Of a stretch of 64,000 nucleotides of DNA, positions 9,805 through 21,251 are shown piece after piece. Every line of letters begins with the position of its first letter. Position 1 is the stretch's first letter. The notes beneath the pieces were generated by a model. That model did no database searches. It was given only the letters and a program-made list of their open reading frames with translations, and was not told the origin of the DNA. The position numbers and the translations under genes are program-made. Source of the stretch: Borreliella lanei (GTDB taxonomy: Bacteria; Spirochaetota; Spirochaetia; Borreliales; Borreliaceae); contig NZ_JACHFC010000003.1 of NCBI RefSeq assembly GCF_014205895.1, positions 124,001 to 188,000 of the forward strand, written 5' to 3'.

Positions 9805-11694
9805 ATGACCAAAAGAATACTTAATAACAATTATCGAATAAAAACAATATTAACAATCTTCTTAGGCATAACTTTGTTAACTATTTACAAATATTTCACA
9901 CTAATGGTTTTCAATAACAGCCCAGACAACATGATATCTTTAAAGTCAAATGATATTGCCAAAAGAGGAACAATTTATGATAGAAATGGCAAACCAATAG
10001 CATTCTCTTCAAAGTCCTACTCAATCGGAACAAATCCTCAAAAAATAGAAAATCTTGTAAGCACATCTGAAACTCTTGGCGCAATACTTCAAATTGATTC
10101 AAGAATTTTAAAGGAAAAGCTTACTTCCAATAAAGGTTTTTTATATATAAAAAGAAAAATAAAAAGGGAAGAATCAGATTTAATAAAAAGAATCCAAGCT
10201 GAAGGCAGACTTTCAAACATTGCTTTATATCCTGATTATACAAGAATTTATCCCTTTAGACACACCACAAGTAATATTACCGGTTTTGTAGGAACAGATA
10301 ATCTTGGCCTTGAGGGCATTGAATTTTCTCTAAATAGCATATTAGGAAAAGATAAAACCAAACAACAATTTTTAAATCAAGAGCTAGAAACAAACAACAT
10401 CTACTTAACAATAGATATGGATATACAACAAGGTGTTAGCAAAATAGCTAAAAAATACTTTAAAGAAAATAATCCTGAAAGCTTAATTACTTTGGTAATG
10501 AACTCCCAAAATGGAGAAATATTGTCCATGGTTCAATTTCCTCAATATGATGCAAACTTTTATTTTGAATATCCTGAAGAAATACGAAAAAACCTTTCTT
10601 CATCTCTAACCTATGAGCCTGGAAGCATCAATAAAATCTTTACAGTTGCAATAATATTAGAAAGTGGAAAATTGAATTTAGAAGAAAAATTTTTAGACAA
10701 TGGAATATATCAAAAACAATTTCCATCAGGAGAAAAAATTACAATCAAAACATTAAATCCTCCCTATAAGTATATCGACTCTACAGAGATTTTAATTTAT
10801 TCATCAAATGTTGGAATAGCTTACATTACTGAAAAAGTTAGCAATGAATACTTTTACAAAAAACTTTTAGATTTTGGATTTGGAGAAAAAGTTGGATTTC
10901 CATTTCCCGGAGAAACAAAAGGACTGCTAAATCATTATTCAAAATGGTCAGGACGAAGTAAAGCTACAATTGGATTTGGACAAGAAATAGGTGTGTCAGC
11001 GATTCAAATATTACAAGCTGCAAGCATACTGAGCAATAATGGAATAATGTTAAAACCTAGAATAATAAAAAAAATAAGCAACGATAAAGGAGAAAATATT
11101 AAAGAATTTGATACAGAAGAAATAAGAAGAGTAATATCCAAAAGTTCAGCACAAAAAGTTTTAAAAATGATGAGAGAAGTTGTAAATAAAGGCGGAATTC
11201 CAAATCTTAAAATTAAAAATCTCGACATTTCTGCAAAAAGCGGAACATCCCAAGCTATTGATAGAAAAACTGGCAAATACTCAGAAGAAGACTATACATC
11301 CTCTATATTGGCAATATACCCCACAGAACAACCAAAATATATTATTTATATTGTATACAGATATCCCAAAAAAATAATATACGGAACAAGAATAGCAGCT
11401 CCAATGGCAAAAGAAATAATAGAATTTATTGAACACCAACAAAATACAATCGCATATAAAAAAATTAAAATGCCATCAAAAATCAAGATCCCTAAAACTG
11501 CAACTAATTATGAAAACAAAACATACTTGCCAAATTTTATCAACCTTTCCAAAAGAGAAGTAATAGACATCCTAAAATACTATAAAAATACTATGAAAAT
11601 AAAAATAAATGGCGACGGATTTGTTTACAAGCAAAGTATATCCCCCAATACAAAATTGGAAGATATAATAGAGCTTGAACTGTATTTAAAATAA
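9805..11694 (+). CDS. Class B penicillin-binding protein with PASTA domain (FtsI/PBP2-like transpeptidase)
   Basis: Cell-wall transpeptidase that cross-links peptidoglycan, anchored in the inner membrane by a helix at about residues 15-36. A PBP dimer domain follows (KRGTIYDRNGKPIAFSSKSY). The three active-site motifs are all present: SINK with the nucleophile Ser274, SSN at 333-335 and KSGT at 478-481. Residues from about 569 to the end form a PASTA domain (YLPNFINLSKREVIDIL), as in division-type PBPs. Length 629 residues. AAGGGG lies 9 bases upstream of the ATG. It stands alone, without the mraW/ftsL/mur neighbours usual for ftsI, so I do not choose between a division and an elongation role, although the PASTA domain favours division. 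Confidence 0.93.
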   Translation: MTKRILNNNYRIKTILTIFLGITLLTIYKYFTLMVFNNSPDNMISLKSNDIAKRGTIYDRNGKPIAFSSKSYSIGTNPQKIENLVSTSETLGAILQIDSRILKEKLTSNKGFLYIKRKIKREESDLIKRIQAEGRLSNIALYPDYTRIYPFRHTTSNITGFVGTDNLGLEGIEFSLNSILGKDKTKQQFLNQELETNNIYLTIDMDIQQGVSKIAKKYFKENNPESLITLVMNSQNGEILSMVQFPQYDANFYFEYPEEIRKNLSSSLTYEPGSINKIFTVAIILESGKLNLEEKFLDNGIYQKQFPSGEKITIKTLNPPYKYIDSTEILIYSSNVGIAYITEKVSNEYFYKKLLDFGFGEKVGFPFPGETKGLLNHYSKWSGRSKATIGFGQEIGVSAIQILQAASILSNNGIMLKPRIIKKISNDKGENIKEFDTEEIRRVISKSSAQKVLKMMREVVNKGGIPNLKIKNLDISAKSGTSQAIDRKTGKYSEEDYTSSILAIYPTEQPKYIIYIVYRYPKKIIYGTRIAAPMAKEIIEFIEHQQNTIAYKKIKMPSKIKIPKTATNYENKTYLPNFINLSKREVIDILKYYKNTMKIKINGDGFVYKQSISPNTKLEDIIELELYLK

Positions 11695-11704
11695 TTGGGG
11701 TTAA

Positions 11705-13597
11705 TTAAATAAATAAATTTTTAATTTCATTTTTATAAAAATTTAAAATATAGCTTCGCTTAATGTCCATTTTAATAGACATTTCTTTACCAACTTCAAA
11801 TGGTTTTTCTAAAAGAGCAAACTTTAATATCTGCTCAAAAGGCTTAAATCCATTAGCTTTATTGATTAATTTTTTTATTTCATCATTTATGGCCTTAAGA
11901 ACAATATTATTTGCAATAATTTGACGTCTATTATTAGCATCAAAAATCTTTTGCCCAACACTTTCTAGATATTTATTTATTTCTTCAAAATTTGGAAGAA
12001 TAAGAGCTCCTAAGAATTTTTGATCTTGGCCTACAACAACCGCTTTTTCTATTAATGCTGATTCTTCAAGCTTAATCTCAATTGGAGCAGGCTCAACATT
12101 TTCTCCATTATTCAAAACAATTGTATCTTTTTCTCGACCAATAATTTGAACAACATCATCCTTAGATAATTTTGCAATGTCACCCGTGTTTAAAAACCCA
12201 TCAGGACCAATAATCCTACAAGTTGCTTCTTTATCCTTGTAATATCCAAGCATTACCTGAGGCCCTTTTACAAACAAAATTCCCTTTCCAGGCTTTTTAA
12301 GCTTATTCCCATCGGTATCTCTAATCTCAGCAACAGTTCCAGGTAAAATTTTACCACAAGCCCCAATAATCACTTTTTTATGCTTGTTAGAAGCCACTCC
12401 GGGTGAAGTTTCTGTCAATCCATAAGCATTGGCAAGTTCAATGCCAATTGAATTAAAAAATCTAACAGCAGACAACGGCATACTCCCCCCACCAGTAATT
12501 CCAACAACAAAATTATTACCCAAGATCTTATTTATTTTATTAAAAATTAAAACATTCCCCAAAGCCTTAAAAGGGAATAAACAGATTAATCCACATACTC
12601 CTAAAATTTTCTTTATAGGGAAAAATAAATTAACTCCATTGTCTGGATAAAACCCCATTACCACTCTATAGCAAATATCATTAAGAAATGCCGATTTTAC
12701 AAAAAAATGAAAAATCATTCTAGAGATAAACGGCTTCTTAGAAACTTCTTTGTAAATATTTTGTCTTATTGCAATCCAAAGCCTAGGAACAGCTGCAATA
12801 TAATGAGGATTAATATTTTTAATATCATCAAGCATTGCCCTTGGAACAATGGTGGAAAATAAACAAACCATACCTTTGAGGAAAATATTGTAAGAAAAAG
12901 ACCTTTGAAAAGAATGCCAAATTGGCAAAATGCACATAAATATTTGTCCCACCTGAGTATCAACCATTAAACTAAAACTAGAAACCTGATAAAGAAGGTT
13001 AGCATGGCTGAGCATTACCCCCTTTGGATGGCCTGTTGTTCCAGAAGTATATATTATTGTTGCCATATCATTAGAATCAACTTTACTTGCAATCTCAATA
13101 ATTTCTGAATCTTTTCTTAAATTGTCTCCAAATAAAATACAATCGCTATAAGTATAAATTTCAAAACCGCTATATTTTAATCTATCTTCTTGATTTAAAT
13201 TTTCAATAATAATAAATATTGGCTTTACTGTAAATTTAATTTGAACAAACATATCAAGAAGATTTAAATTTTCTAAAATAACTACACTTGGAAGAACAGA
13301 GTTAAAAATAATTTCCGCTTCAAAAAGAGTAACATCAGAACCCTTTGGAACATCAACAGCGCCTAAAGATAAAATTGCAAAATCTATTACGGTCCACTCG
13401 GCCCTATTCTCAGAGCAAATAAATATTTTATCTTGATGCTTAATATTGATTGACTTTAAAAAGGAAGCAAGCTTTAAAACATTATTTTTTAAGTCGCCAT
13501 AAGTAACATGGGCATATCCATTACAAACTTTATATATTTGAGCAATTTTATCTTTTTGTTGATCAGCCACTTCAAAGAATGCCTTTGCTATTGACAT
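11705..13597 (-). CDS. Long-chain acyl-CoA ligase (AMP-forming)
   Basis: Activates a fatty acid by adenylation and transfers it to CoA. The AMP-binding P-loop TIIYTSGTTGHPKGVMLSH is at about residues 182-200; AYGLTETSPGVASN is the substrate/adenine region and GFLNTGDIAKLSKDDVVQIIGREKD is the hinge and motif 3. The length of 630 residues matches bacterial FadD/FACS15-like proteins. A strong AGGAGG lies six bases before the ATG. It converges with the PBP gene, ten bases apart. Borrelia is known to lack fatty-acid synthesis and beta-oxidation, so the enzyme most likely activates scavenged host fatty acids for phospholipid assembly; that role is inferred. Confidence 0.93.
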   Translation of the reverse strand: MSIAKAFFEVADQQKDKIAQIYKVCNGYAHVTYGDLKNNVLKLASFLKSINIKHQDKIFICSENRAEWTVIDFAILSLGAVDVPKGSDVTLFEAEIIFNSVLPSVVILENLNLLDMFVQIKFTVKPIFIIIENLNQEDRLKYSGFEIYTYSDCILFGDNLRKDSEIIEIASKVDSNDMATIIYTSGTTGHPKGVMLSHANLLYQVSSFSLMVDTQVGQIFMCILPIWHSFQRSFSYNIFLKGMVCLFSTIVPRAMLDDIKNINPHYIAAVPRLWIAIRQNIYKEVSKKPFISRMIFHFFVKSAFLNDICYRVVMGFYPDNGVNLFFPIKKILGVCGLICLFPFKALGNVLIFNKINKILGNNFVVGITGGGSMPLSAVRFFNSIGIELANAYGLTETSPGVASNKHKKVIIGACGKILPGTVAEIRDTDGNKLKKPGKGILFVKGPQVMLGYYKDKEATCRIIGPDGFLNTGDIAKLSKDDVVQIIGREKDTIVLNNGENVEPAPIEIKLEESALIEKAVVVGQDQKFLGALILPNFEEINKYLESVGQKIFDANNRRQIIANNIVLKAINDEIKKLINKANGFKPFEQILKFALLEKPFEVGKEMSIKMDIKRSYILNFYKNEIKNLFI

Positions 13598-14168
13598 ATA
13601 ATCCTCCTTTTAACAAAGTTAAGATGATTTATTATATCATTATTAACCATAAATTCATAAAGATTATTTGTAAAGCCTCCTGCTGTAAAAAACATACAGA
13701 AAGCAAATAAAAATAAAAAATCTAAAAAATCAAAACAAAGTTAAAAAATATTCAATAAAAAATAATTGAAAATCTAAAAGCAAATTTCAATTTTAATATT
13801 TTGGCAAGTAATATTTTTTCTCAAAATACCTAAAACATTAAATATCATCCAATTATTTTCACAAATATAAACACAGTGTTTGGGATAAATATATTGCTCC
13901 TAATTTTAATAAAAGAATGAAAAGAAGAAATTTATGTAATTACTTAAATAAAATGGTAAAATTTATTTTGCAATAAAATATTTATCATTGTTTATCATTT
14001 AAAACAAAATACCCGCAGACCCATCAACACAAATTTAATTGCCTGCCTACAATATTTTAAGTTTTTTTAAAATCTTGCTACCTTCACTTCTAGTATTAAT
14101 AACTTTAAAAAAATCATTGGATACTCCTTTGTTAATCAAAACAGCAAATAAAATTTTGCCCTTAAGGA
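13598..14168. other. 570-base region without a convincing gene
   Basis: This is by far the longest non-coding stretch in the window. The first 40 bases hold the acyl-CoA ligase leader. The rest is extremely AT-rich with no long reading frame. Near the besC operon end (14047-14190, minus) a frame of 47 codons without a start reads like protein (GKILFAVLINKG and ending SKILKKLKIL). A different frame there has AAAGGAG six bases before an ATG at 14117 but encodes only 16 residues, to 14067. It may be the decayed remnant of a gene. Confidence 0.45.
13603..13636 (-). promoter_or_regulatory. Shine-Dalgarno and -10 box of the acyl-CoA ligase gene
   Basis: A consensus AGGAGG lies just before the ATG, and TATAAT (minus strand, 13636-13631) lies about 34 bases upstream of the start. 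I find no good -35 at the usual distance. Confidence 0.4.
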
Positions 14169-14477
14169 TTAATTTCTCAAAACAAAAAAATTAATTCCTT
14201 CTGTGGGGTAAGAACGATTCAACTCATCTACAATATCATTCAATCGATTAACAATAGATTGATTGGAGGTATAAATAATCAAAATAAAATTTTCTTCAGG
14301 CCAAACACCATTGCCATGCTTTTCTCCTTTCTTACCTTTTCCATAAACATTTTCTATCTTAGAATAATATATAGACTCTCCCAACTCTTGCTCTATTTTT
14401 TCTATATATTCAAAAACATCAAGCTCTAAAGATAAGTTAGAAATTATTTCAATCCTATACTTATAAAATTTAGCCAT
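14169..14477 (-). CDS. Small PII-like protein coupled to the RND pump gene
   Basis: A 102-residue cytoplasmic protein. The pattern of alternating strands and helices, a long polar loop with YGKGKKGEKHGNGVW, and then ENFILIIYT resemble GlnB/PII-like and CutA-like folds; the loop would be the T-loop. The closing PTEGINFFVLR also fits such a ferredoxin-like domain. The start I use is ATG 14477, one base after the besC stop codon, with GGGGA in the besC end acting as the ribosome site; longer in-frame starts inside besC are less likely. PII-like proteins are known beside some heavy-metal RND transporters. The fold assignment is by eye and needs a profile search. Confidence 0.5.
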   Translation of the reverse strand: MAKFYKYRIEIISNLSLELDVFEYIEKIEQELGESIYYSKIENVYGKGKKGEKHGNGVWPEENFILIIYTSNQSIVNRLNDIVDELNRSYPTEGINFFVLRN

Positions 14478-14478
14478 A

Positions 14479-17400
14479 TCATTCCCCATCTTCTTCAAAT
14501 AAATTATCATAACTGCTTTTAGCTGAATTATTAATTTTGAATGATTTTTCAACATCTACATTGAACACCGCTCTTTTTAACCTAGATTTGAAACTTGAAA
14601 CAATGTTAGAAAAAATTTCAAAAAGCATGGGAATAAAAAATAAAGTAAGAAATGTGCTAGCTGTCATTCCACCAATAAAGGTGAATGCGATTGGCTTTAC
14701 AAGCTCAACTCCACTCCCACTAGAAAATGCCATTGGAATAAGCCCTATTATTGAGGTCAAAGAAGACATTAAAATTGGTCTAAGCCTTGAACGACAAGAT
14801 TCAATAATTGCTTCTCTTAGGCCAAATCCCCTCTTGATCAATAAACCGGTATAGTCTACAAGAACAATTCCCGTATTTACCACAACACCAACAAGCATAA
14901 GCATTCCAATCGCAGCAAAAATAGAAAGTTTTTCTCCCGCAAGAAAATGTATAAGCACAACACCTATTGCCGTTAAAGGAATTGTAAAAATAATAATAAA
15001 GGGTTTTAAAAAAGATTCAAATTGAGAAGCCATAATGCCAAACACAACAACAATAGCCATCATAATGATTATTTTAAACTGATCCATGATATTTGAAAAT
15101 TCATTATATTCTCCTTCAACCTTAAGCACTATGCCTTCTTTATGAGGCAACTTATTATTAATAAAATCTACAACTTTAGCAGTTACTTGAGTTAAATTAT
15201 CATTTGGAGAAATGCCTGCATTAAGATAAATAGTTAAAGCTTGATTTTCTCTATAAATAGATTCGGCTTTATTGGTTTTTTCAAAGGTAGCTATTGATGA
15301 AAAAGGAATTTTAACTCCAGATGAATTTGTAATAAATATTTTTTCTAAATCTTTTAAATTCTTAACATCCATTCTATCAAGCTTAAGAACAATATCATAA
15401 TTAAGCCCATTCTCCACATATTGCCCAGCAACAACACCATTAATACTGGCCTTCAACTCATTTAAAATGGTATTCATGTCAATGCCATAATTATAAGCTA
15501 GCGCTCTGTCTATTTCAACACCAATTTGAAGTTGGGAATCATTTATACTAAGTCTTGGATTTACAAGTTCAGGAATTTCCTTTTTTAACATAGAAACTAA
15601 AATTTTTCCATAATCTCTTATATATTCGAAATTATTAGCTGAAATTTTAATTTTAATAGAATCTCCACCACCCAAAGCATTACCACTGGAAGGCTCAACA
15701 TTAAATTCGGGATAAAGATTTCCAATACGATTCATAATTTTATATTTAATAGAATCGTAATCTATGCTTTGGATCAACTTATCTCTTGATTCTTCCTTAA
15801 GAGGAAACAATACATTAAAAATTATTCTATCAGCATGCAAAGTAGCAATAATGCTTTTGTATCCTTTAGCTTCACTTTTTACAATGTCTAAAAATCTACT
15901 AGAATAAAATTTTGCATATTCCAAATTAGTTTTATGGGGAAAATTCAAATTAATAGTAATTGAATTCTCTTTGCCTCTAGCAAAAGTTGTAACATCTAGC
16001 AATAATCCTAAAAGCAAGCTACCAATAAAACTAAAAAAAACAAAAAGCCCAAAAATTAATTTGTGATTTAAAACTATATTTAATAAATTGATATACAAAA
16101 ATTCTAAAAAATAATAAATACTAGCAAAAAAAACATCGATTTTCCTAATAAAAACATTCTTAATATTTTTTTGAAAACTTGTGTATAAACCGACATAATG
16201 ACTTGATAAAACAGGAACCAAAAAAATTGCAACTAAAAGAGAAACTCCCAAGGAAATAACAATCGTAAATGCAAAATCTTTAAAAAAATCTCCATATACC
16301 CCAAGTTCTGATTTGAAAATAAGAAATGGCCCAAAAACACAAATGGAAGTAAAAGTTGAAGATGTAATAGGCAACATCATCTCTTGGGCTCCGAGAATGG
16401 AAGATGAAATAAGCTTTGCTCCTTTTTGCCTATATTTATATATATTGTCTATTACAACAATTGAACAGTCAACAACCATCCCAATCCCAAGCGCAAGACC
16501 TGCAAGACTCATAATATTAAGGGAAATATTTACAAAATACATTAAACAAAAGGTCAGAACAATTGCTATTGGAATAGAAATTCCAATAATTATTGTGGCT
16601 CTAAAGCTTCTTAAAAAGAAAAATATAACAAATATTGCAAGCACGGCTCCAAAATAAGCTGAATTTACAACCGTTGAAATGGACGCTTTAATAAAATCAG
16701 TGCTATCAGAAGCAATCTCCAATCTCATGTCTTTAGGCATAGATAATTTCAATTTTTCTATTTCATTCATAACAGCATTAGAAACTGAAATAGAATTGGC
16801 ATCACTACGTTTTTGAACCGACAAAGAAATTGAAGGAAACCCATTATATTCAACATATTCTGACAAATCTTCAAAATCGGCTTTAATATTAGCAATATCT
16901 TTGAGCTTTATCTCAATAGGAGATGAATTTATGCCAGAAGAAATATCGGGCATCTTATAAGCTATGACCACATTGCCTATCTCTTCAATTGATTTAAATT
17001 TTCCAGAAACTTCAACCAAATATTCCAAGTTATTCTCTAATATATTACCAGCTGAAAGTTCCAAATTTTGAGATGCTATAATTGAAGATATTCTTGACAA
17101 AGAAAGCCCATAAGACTCTAATCTGTTTTGAGAAACTTCAATTAAAACGCGCCTTTTACTTCCGCCATTAACAGTAACAATTGCAACTCCATCAAGCCTT
17201 TCAAGCCCAGGTTTAATGATTTCATCAGCATATCTTTTAAGCTCAGAAACTGGCCTTACAGAATTAATAACAATTTCCATTACAGGAATATTTTTAAGAT
17301 TGTATCTAAAAATTCTAGGCGTCTGTGATTTACTGGGCAATAAAGATTTTACCAATTCAAGAGCATCTCGAATTTCATTTAAAACCAAATCTAAATCGGT

Positions 17401-17691
17401 TCCATGATAAAATTCAAGCGAAACAGTGCTACTTTCTTTAGAAGAAATGCTATATATATTTTTTAAATTCTTTACCGAACTCAAGCCACTCTCAAGGACT
17501 CTAGAAACACTCTCTTCAACTTCTCTAGGAGAAGCGCCAGGATAAACAGTGTGAATACTTATTTGAGGGATATCAATCCCCGGCAAAAGGTCTATTTTCA
17601 ATCTTGAAAAGGTATATAAACTTATCATCATTAACAATGAAAATAAAATCAACATTGTTATTGGTTTGCCAACTATTCTCTTTACCAACAT
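14479..17691 (-). CDS. besC: RND-family inner-membrane efflux transporter BesC (AcrB-like)
   Basis: Proton-driven inner-membrane pump of a tripartite drug-efflux complex. The protein has 1070 residues, the usual AcrB size, with one membrane helix at the N-terminus (MLILFSLLMMISLYTF), a large periplasmic loop, a block of helices at about 335-545, a second periplasmic loop and a final helix block. The family pattern GIGMVVDCSIVVIDNI is in TM4, including the Asp residue used for proton relay, and PGASPREVEESV is at residues 51-62. It follows besA by 18 bases, and GGTGG precedes the ATG. In B. burgdorferi BesABC is known to contribute to antibiotic resistance and mouse infection. It is translationally coupled to a PII-like gene. 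Confidence 0.95.
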   Translation of the reverse strand: MLVKRIVGKPITMLILFSLLMMISLYTFSRLKIDLLPGIDIPQISIHTVYPGASPREVEESVSRVLESGLSSVKNLKNIYSISSKESSTVSLEFYHGTDLDLVLNEIRDALELVKSLLPSKSQTPRIFRYNLKNIPVMEIVINSVRPVSELKRYADEIIKPGLERLDGVAIVTVNGGSKRRVLIEVSQNRLESYGLSLSRISSIIASQNLELSAGNILENNLEYLVEVSGKFKSIEEIGNVVIAYKMPDISSGINSSPIEIKLKDIANIKADFEDLSEYVEYNGFPSISLSVQKRSDANSISVSNAVMNEIEKLKLSMPKDMRLEIASDSTDFIKASISTVVNSAYFGAVLAIFVIFFFLRSFRATIIIGISIPIAIVLTFCLMYFVNISLNIMSLAGLALGIGMVVDCSIVVIDNIYKYRQKGAKLISSSILGAQEMMLPITSSTFTSICVFGPFLIFKSELGVYGDFFKDFAFTIVISLGVSLLVAIFLVPVLSSHYVGLYTSFQKNIKNVFIRKIDVFFASIYYFLEFLYINLLNIVLNHKLIFGLFVFFSFIGSLLLGLLLDVTTFARGKENSITINLNFPHKTNLEYAKFYSSRFLDIVKSEAKGYKSIIATLHADRIIFNVLFPLKEESRDKLIQSIDYDSIKYKIMNRIGNLYPEFNVEPSSGNALGGGDSIKIKISANNFEYIRDYGKILVSMLKKEIPELVNPRLSINDSQLQIGVEIDRALAYNYGIDMNTILNELKASINGVVAGQYVENGLNYDIVLKLDRMDVKNLKDLEKIFITNSSGVKIPFSSIATFEKTNKAESIYRENQALTIYLNAGISPNDNLTQVTAKVVDFINNKLPHKEGIVLKVEGEYNEFSNIMDQFKIIIMMAIVVVFGIMASQFESFLKPFIIIFTIPLTAIGVVLIHFLAGEKLSIFAAIGMLMLVGVVVNTGIVLVDYTGLLIKRGFGLREAIIESCRSRLRPILMSSLTSIIGLIPMAFSSGSGVELVKPIAFTFIGGMTASTFLTLFFIPMLFEIFSNIVSSFKSRLKRAVFNVDVEKSFKINNSAKSSYDNLFEEDGE

Positions 17692-17709
17692 AACACATCC
17701 ACCAATAAA

Positions 17710-19928
<2,219 letters not shown>

Positions 19929-19954
19929 TAGAAGCCCCCTTATATAAAAATCAA

Positions 19955-19966
19955 AACTTTAAAGTT
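19955..19966. promoter_or_regulatory. Perfect 12-base palindrome in the besB leader
   Basis: AACTTTAAAGTT is a perfect palindrome lying between the besB start region and the shared -10 boxes. It could be an operator for the efflux operon or a small RNA hairpin in the leader. No regulator gene lies next to it. Confidence 0.35.
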
Positions 19967-20005
19967 ATAAAACTTAATTAATATTTTCAATTCATTTGAT
20001 TAATT

Positions 20006-20018
20006 ATTATAATATAAT
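20006..20018. promoter_or_regulatory. Overlapping divergent -10 boxes of besB and yidD
   Basis: The 13 bases ATTATAATATAAT contain TATAAT on the plus strand (20008-20013 and 20013-20018), placed to serve yidD, and TATAAT on the minus strand (20011-20006), placed to serve besBAC. Polymerases could not occupy both at once. The assignments rest on distance and consensus only. Confidence 0.45.
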
Positions 20019-20030
20019 ACAATTCTAAGT

Positions 20031-20321
20031 ATGAACATTTTCAAAATTTTATTTATCTTAAATTATACTCTTATTTTTTTAATAAAAATTTACCAAAATA
20101 CTTTCTCTAAAATATTTGGGCTACAATGCATATACAAACCTACTTGCTCAAAATATTCAATTGAATGTCTTAAAAAATACAATTTTTTAACGGCCTTAAT
20201 ATTAATGATACTAAGAATAATAAGATGTAATGCATTATTCAAAGGGGGAAACGATTTTATTCCTAAATACAACCCTATTTTAGAATCTTTAAAAGAATTT
20301 AAAAAAAGATTAATCAAATAA
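20031..20321 (+). CDS. yidD: Membrane protein insertion efficiency factor YidD
   Basis: Small inner-membrane-associated protein that helps YidC insert membrane proteins. The family signature with three Cys, [20 protein letters not shown], is at about residues 31-50, followed by an amphipathic helix and [14 protein letters not shown]. The length of 96 residues is a little longer than the typical 70-90. There is no Shine-Dalgarno sequence before the ATG, and TATAAT lies only about 12-17 bases upstream, so the transcript would have a very short leader. Its last 12 bases overlap the convergent end of proX. It is not beside rnpA/rpmH/yidC, the usual location in many bacteria. Confidence 0.9.
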   Translation: MNIFKILFILNYTLIFLIKIYQNTFSKIFGLQCIYKPTCSKYSIECLKKYNFLTALILMILRIIRCNALFKGGNDFIPKYNPILESLKEFKKRLIK

Positions 20322-21194
20322 AGTCTTATATTTTTCTGGAACCCAGGTCTTTACAACTTCTTTATTCTTTTCAACAAATTCAACTGCATTGCGGTATTCT
20401 TTGCCTGGCTCTTTATCATTTCTATCCATTAAAGGCAATATTAAATCATCACTCCAATAAAAATGATCAAAAACATAATATGCATCAAAATCATCATTTT
20501 CAAGACCAAGTCTAACAAGAGTATGCACGCTCTCAATTCCTCCCATAATTAAATCAGGATCATCAAGAAACTTAATATCATACCTAGAAAAAGCCCAATG
20601 GGGCTTCCACAAAGGAACTAAAATCCATTCGTTTCTTTTTATTGAAGAATCCAAACTTGCAAGCATAACGCTCTCGCTTGAAGGAACTAGCTCATATTCT
20701 TTACTTAATCCATAATAATTAAGCGCTTGTTCTGTAACAATCTGAGTTCCAGCACCAGCATCTATGCCAATCATTTTGTTTTTAAACGCAGCACCTTTAC
20801 CCTTAAGCTCACTAATACTAGAAATTGGGACATAGCTTGGCACCACAAAACCCTGAATGGTACCTTCATAATTTGCGCCAAGATCAACAAATTTTGTTTT
20901 CAACTTTTCGTAATAAAATTTATCAGCTGTAGGAACCCAAGAAGATACCGTACCATCTACCTTTCCAGATGCTAAGTACTGATACATTATAGATGTAGTA
21001 ACTGAAAATATTTCTGCATTGTAGCCCATTTTTTCAAAAACAACCTTCAATACATTTGTAGCTGCTGTTTCTCCGCCCCAATTCACATATCCAATTTTTA
21101 CCGATTTCAAATTCTTTGAACTCTTTTTTTCATCACAAGACAAAAAAACAAGAAAAATACAAAGTCCAATGAATAATTTATATATAAAATTCAT
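20310..21194 (-). CDS. proX: Glycine betaine/proline substrate-binding lipoprotein ProX
   Basis: Periplasmic solute-binding subunit of an ABC importer for compatible solutes. The N-terminus is a lipoprotein signal ([14 protein letters not shown]), with the lipidated Cys at residue 20. The mature part has the OpuAC pattern: [25 protein letters not shown] early, then [15 protein letters not shown] and [13 protein letters not shown], whose Trp residues are those expected to box the quaternary amine. Length 294 residues. It is the last gene of the proV-proW-proX operon, 57 bases after proW, with GGGAGA before the ATG. A 20-base stretch of its signal-peptide coding region is repeated upstream in that gap. 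Confidence 0.95.
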   Translation of the reverse strand: MNFIYKLFIGLCIFLVFLSCDEKKSSKNLKSVKIGYVNWGGETAATNVLKVVFEKMGYNAEIFSVTTSIMYQYLASGKVDGTVSSWVPTADKFYYEKLKTKFVDLGANYEGTIQGFVVPSYVPISSISELKGKGAAFKNKMIGIDAGAGTQIVTEQALNYYGLSKEYELVPSSESVMLASLDSSIKRNEWILVPLWKPHWAFSRYDIKFLDDPDLIMGGIESVHTLVRLGLENDDFDAYYVFDHFYWSDDLILPLMDRNDKEPGKEYRNAVEFVEKNKEVVKTWVPEKYKTLFD

Positions 21195-21246
21195 AAAATC
21201 ATCTCCCTATCATAAAATAACTTCCAAATACAAAGTCCAATAAATA
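21156..21246. repeat. Imperfect 20-base direct repeat at the proW-proX junction
   Basis: AATACAAAGTCCAATGAATA at 21156-21175 and AATACAAAGTCCAATAAATA at 21227-21246 differ at one base. The first copy codes for part of the ProX signal peptide; the second lies in the gap at the end of proW. Confidence 0.85.
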
Positions 21247-21251
21247 TCCAT

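Noticed and set aside
13918-13977. 19-residue plus-strand frame in the long gap
   Set aside because: It is too short, has no clear ribosome site and no similarity to anything I recognise.
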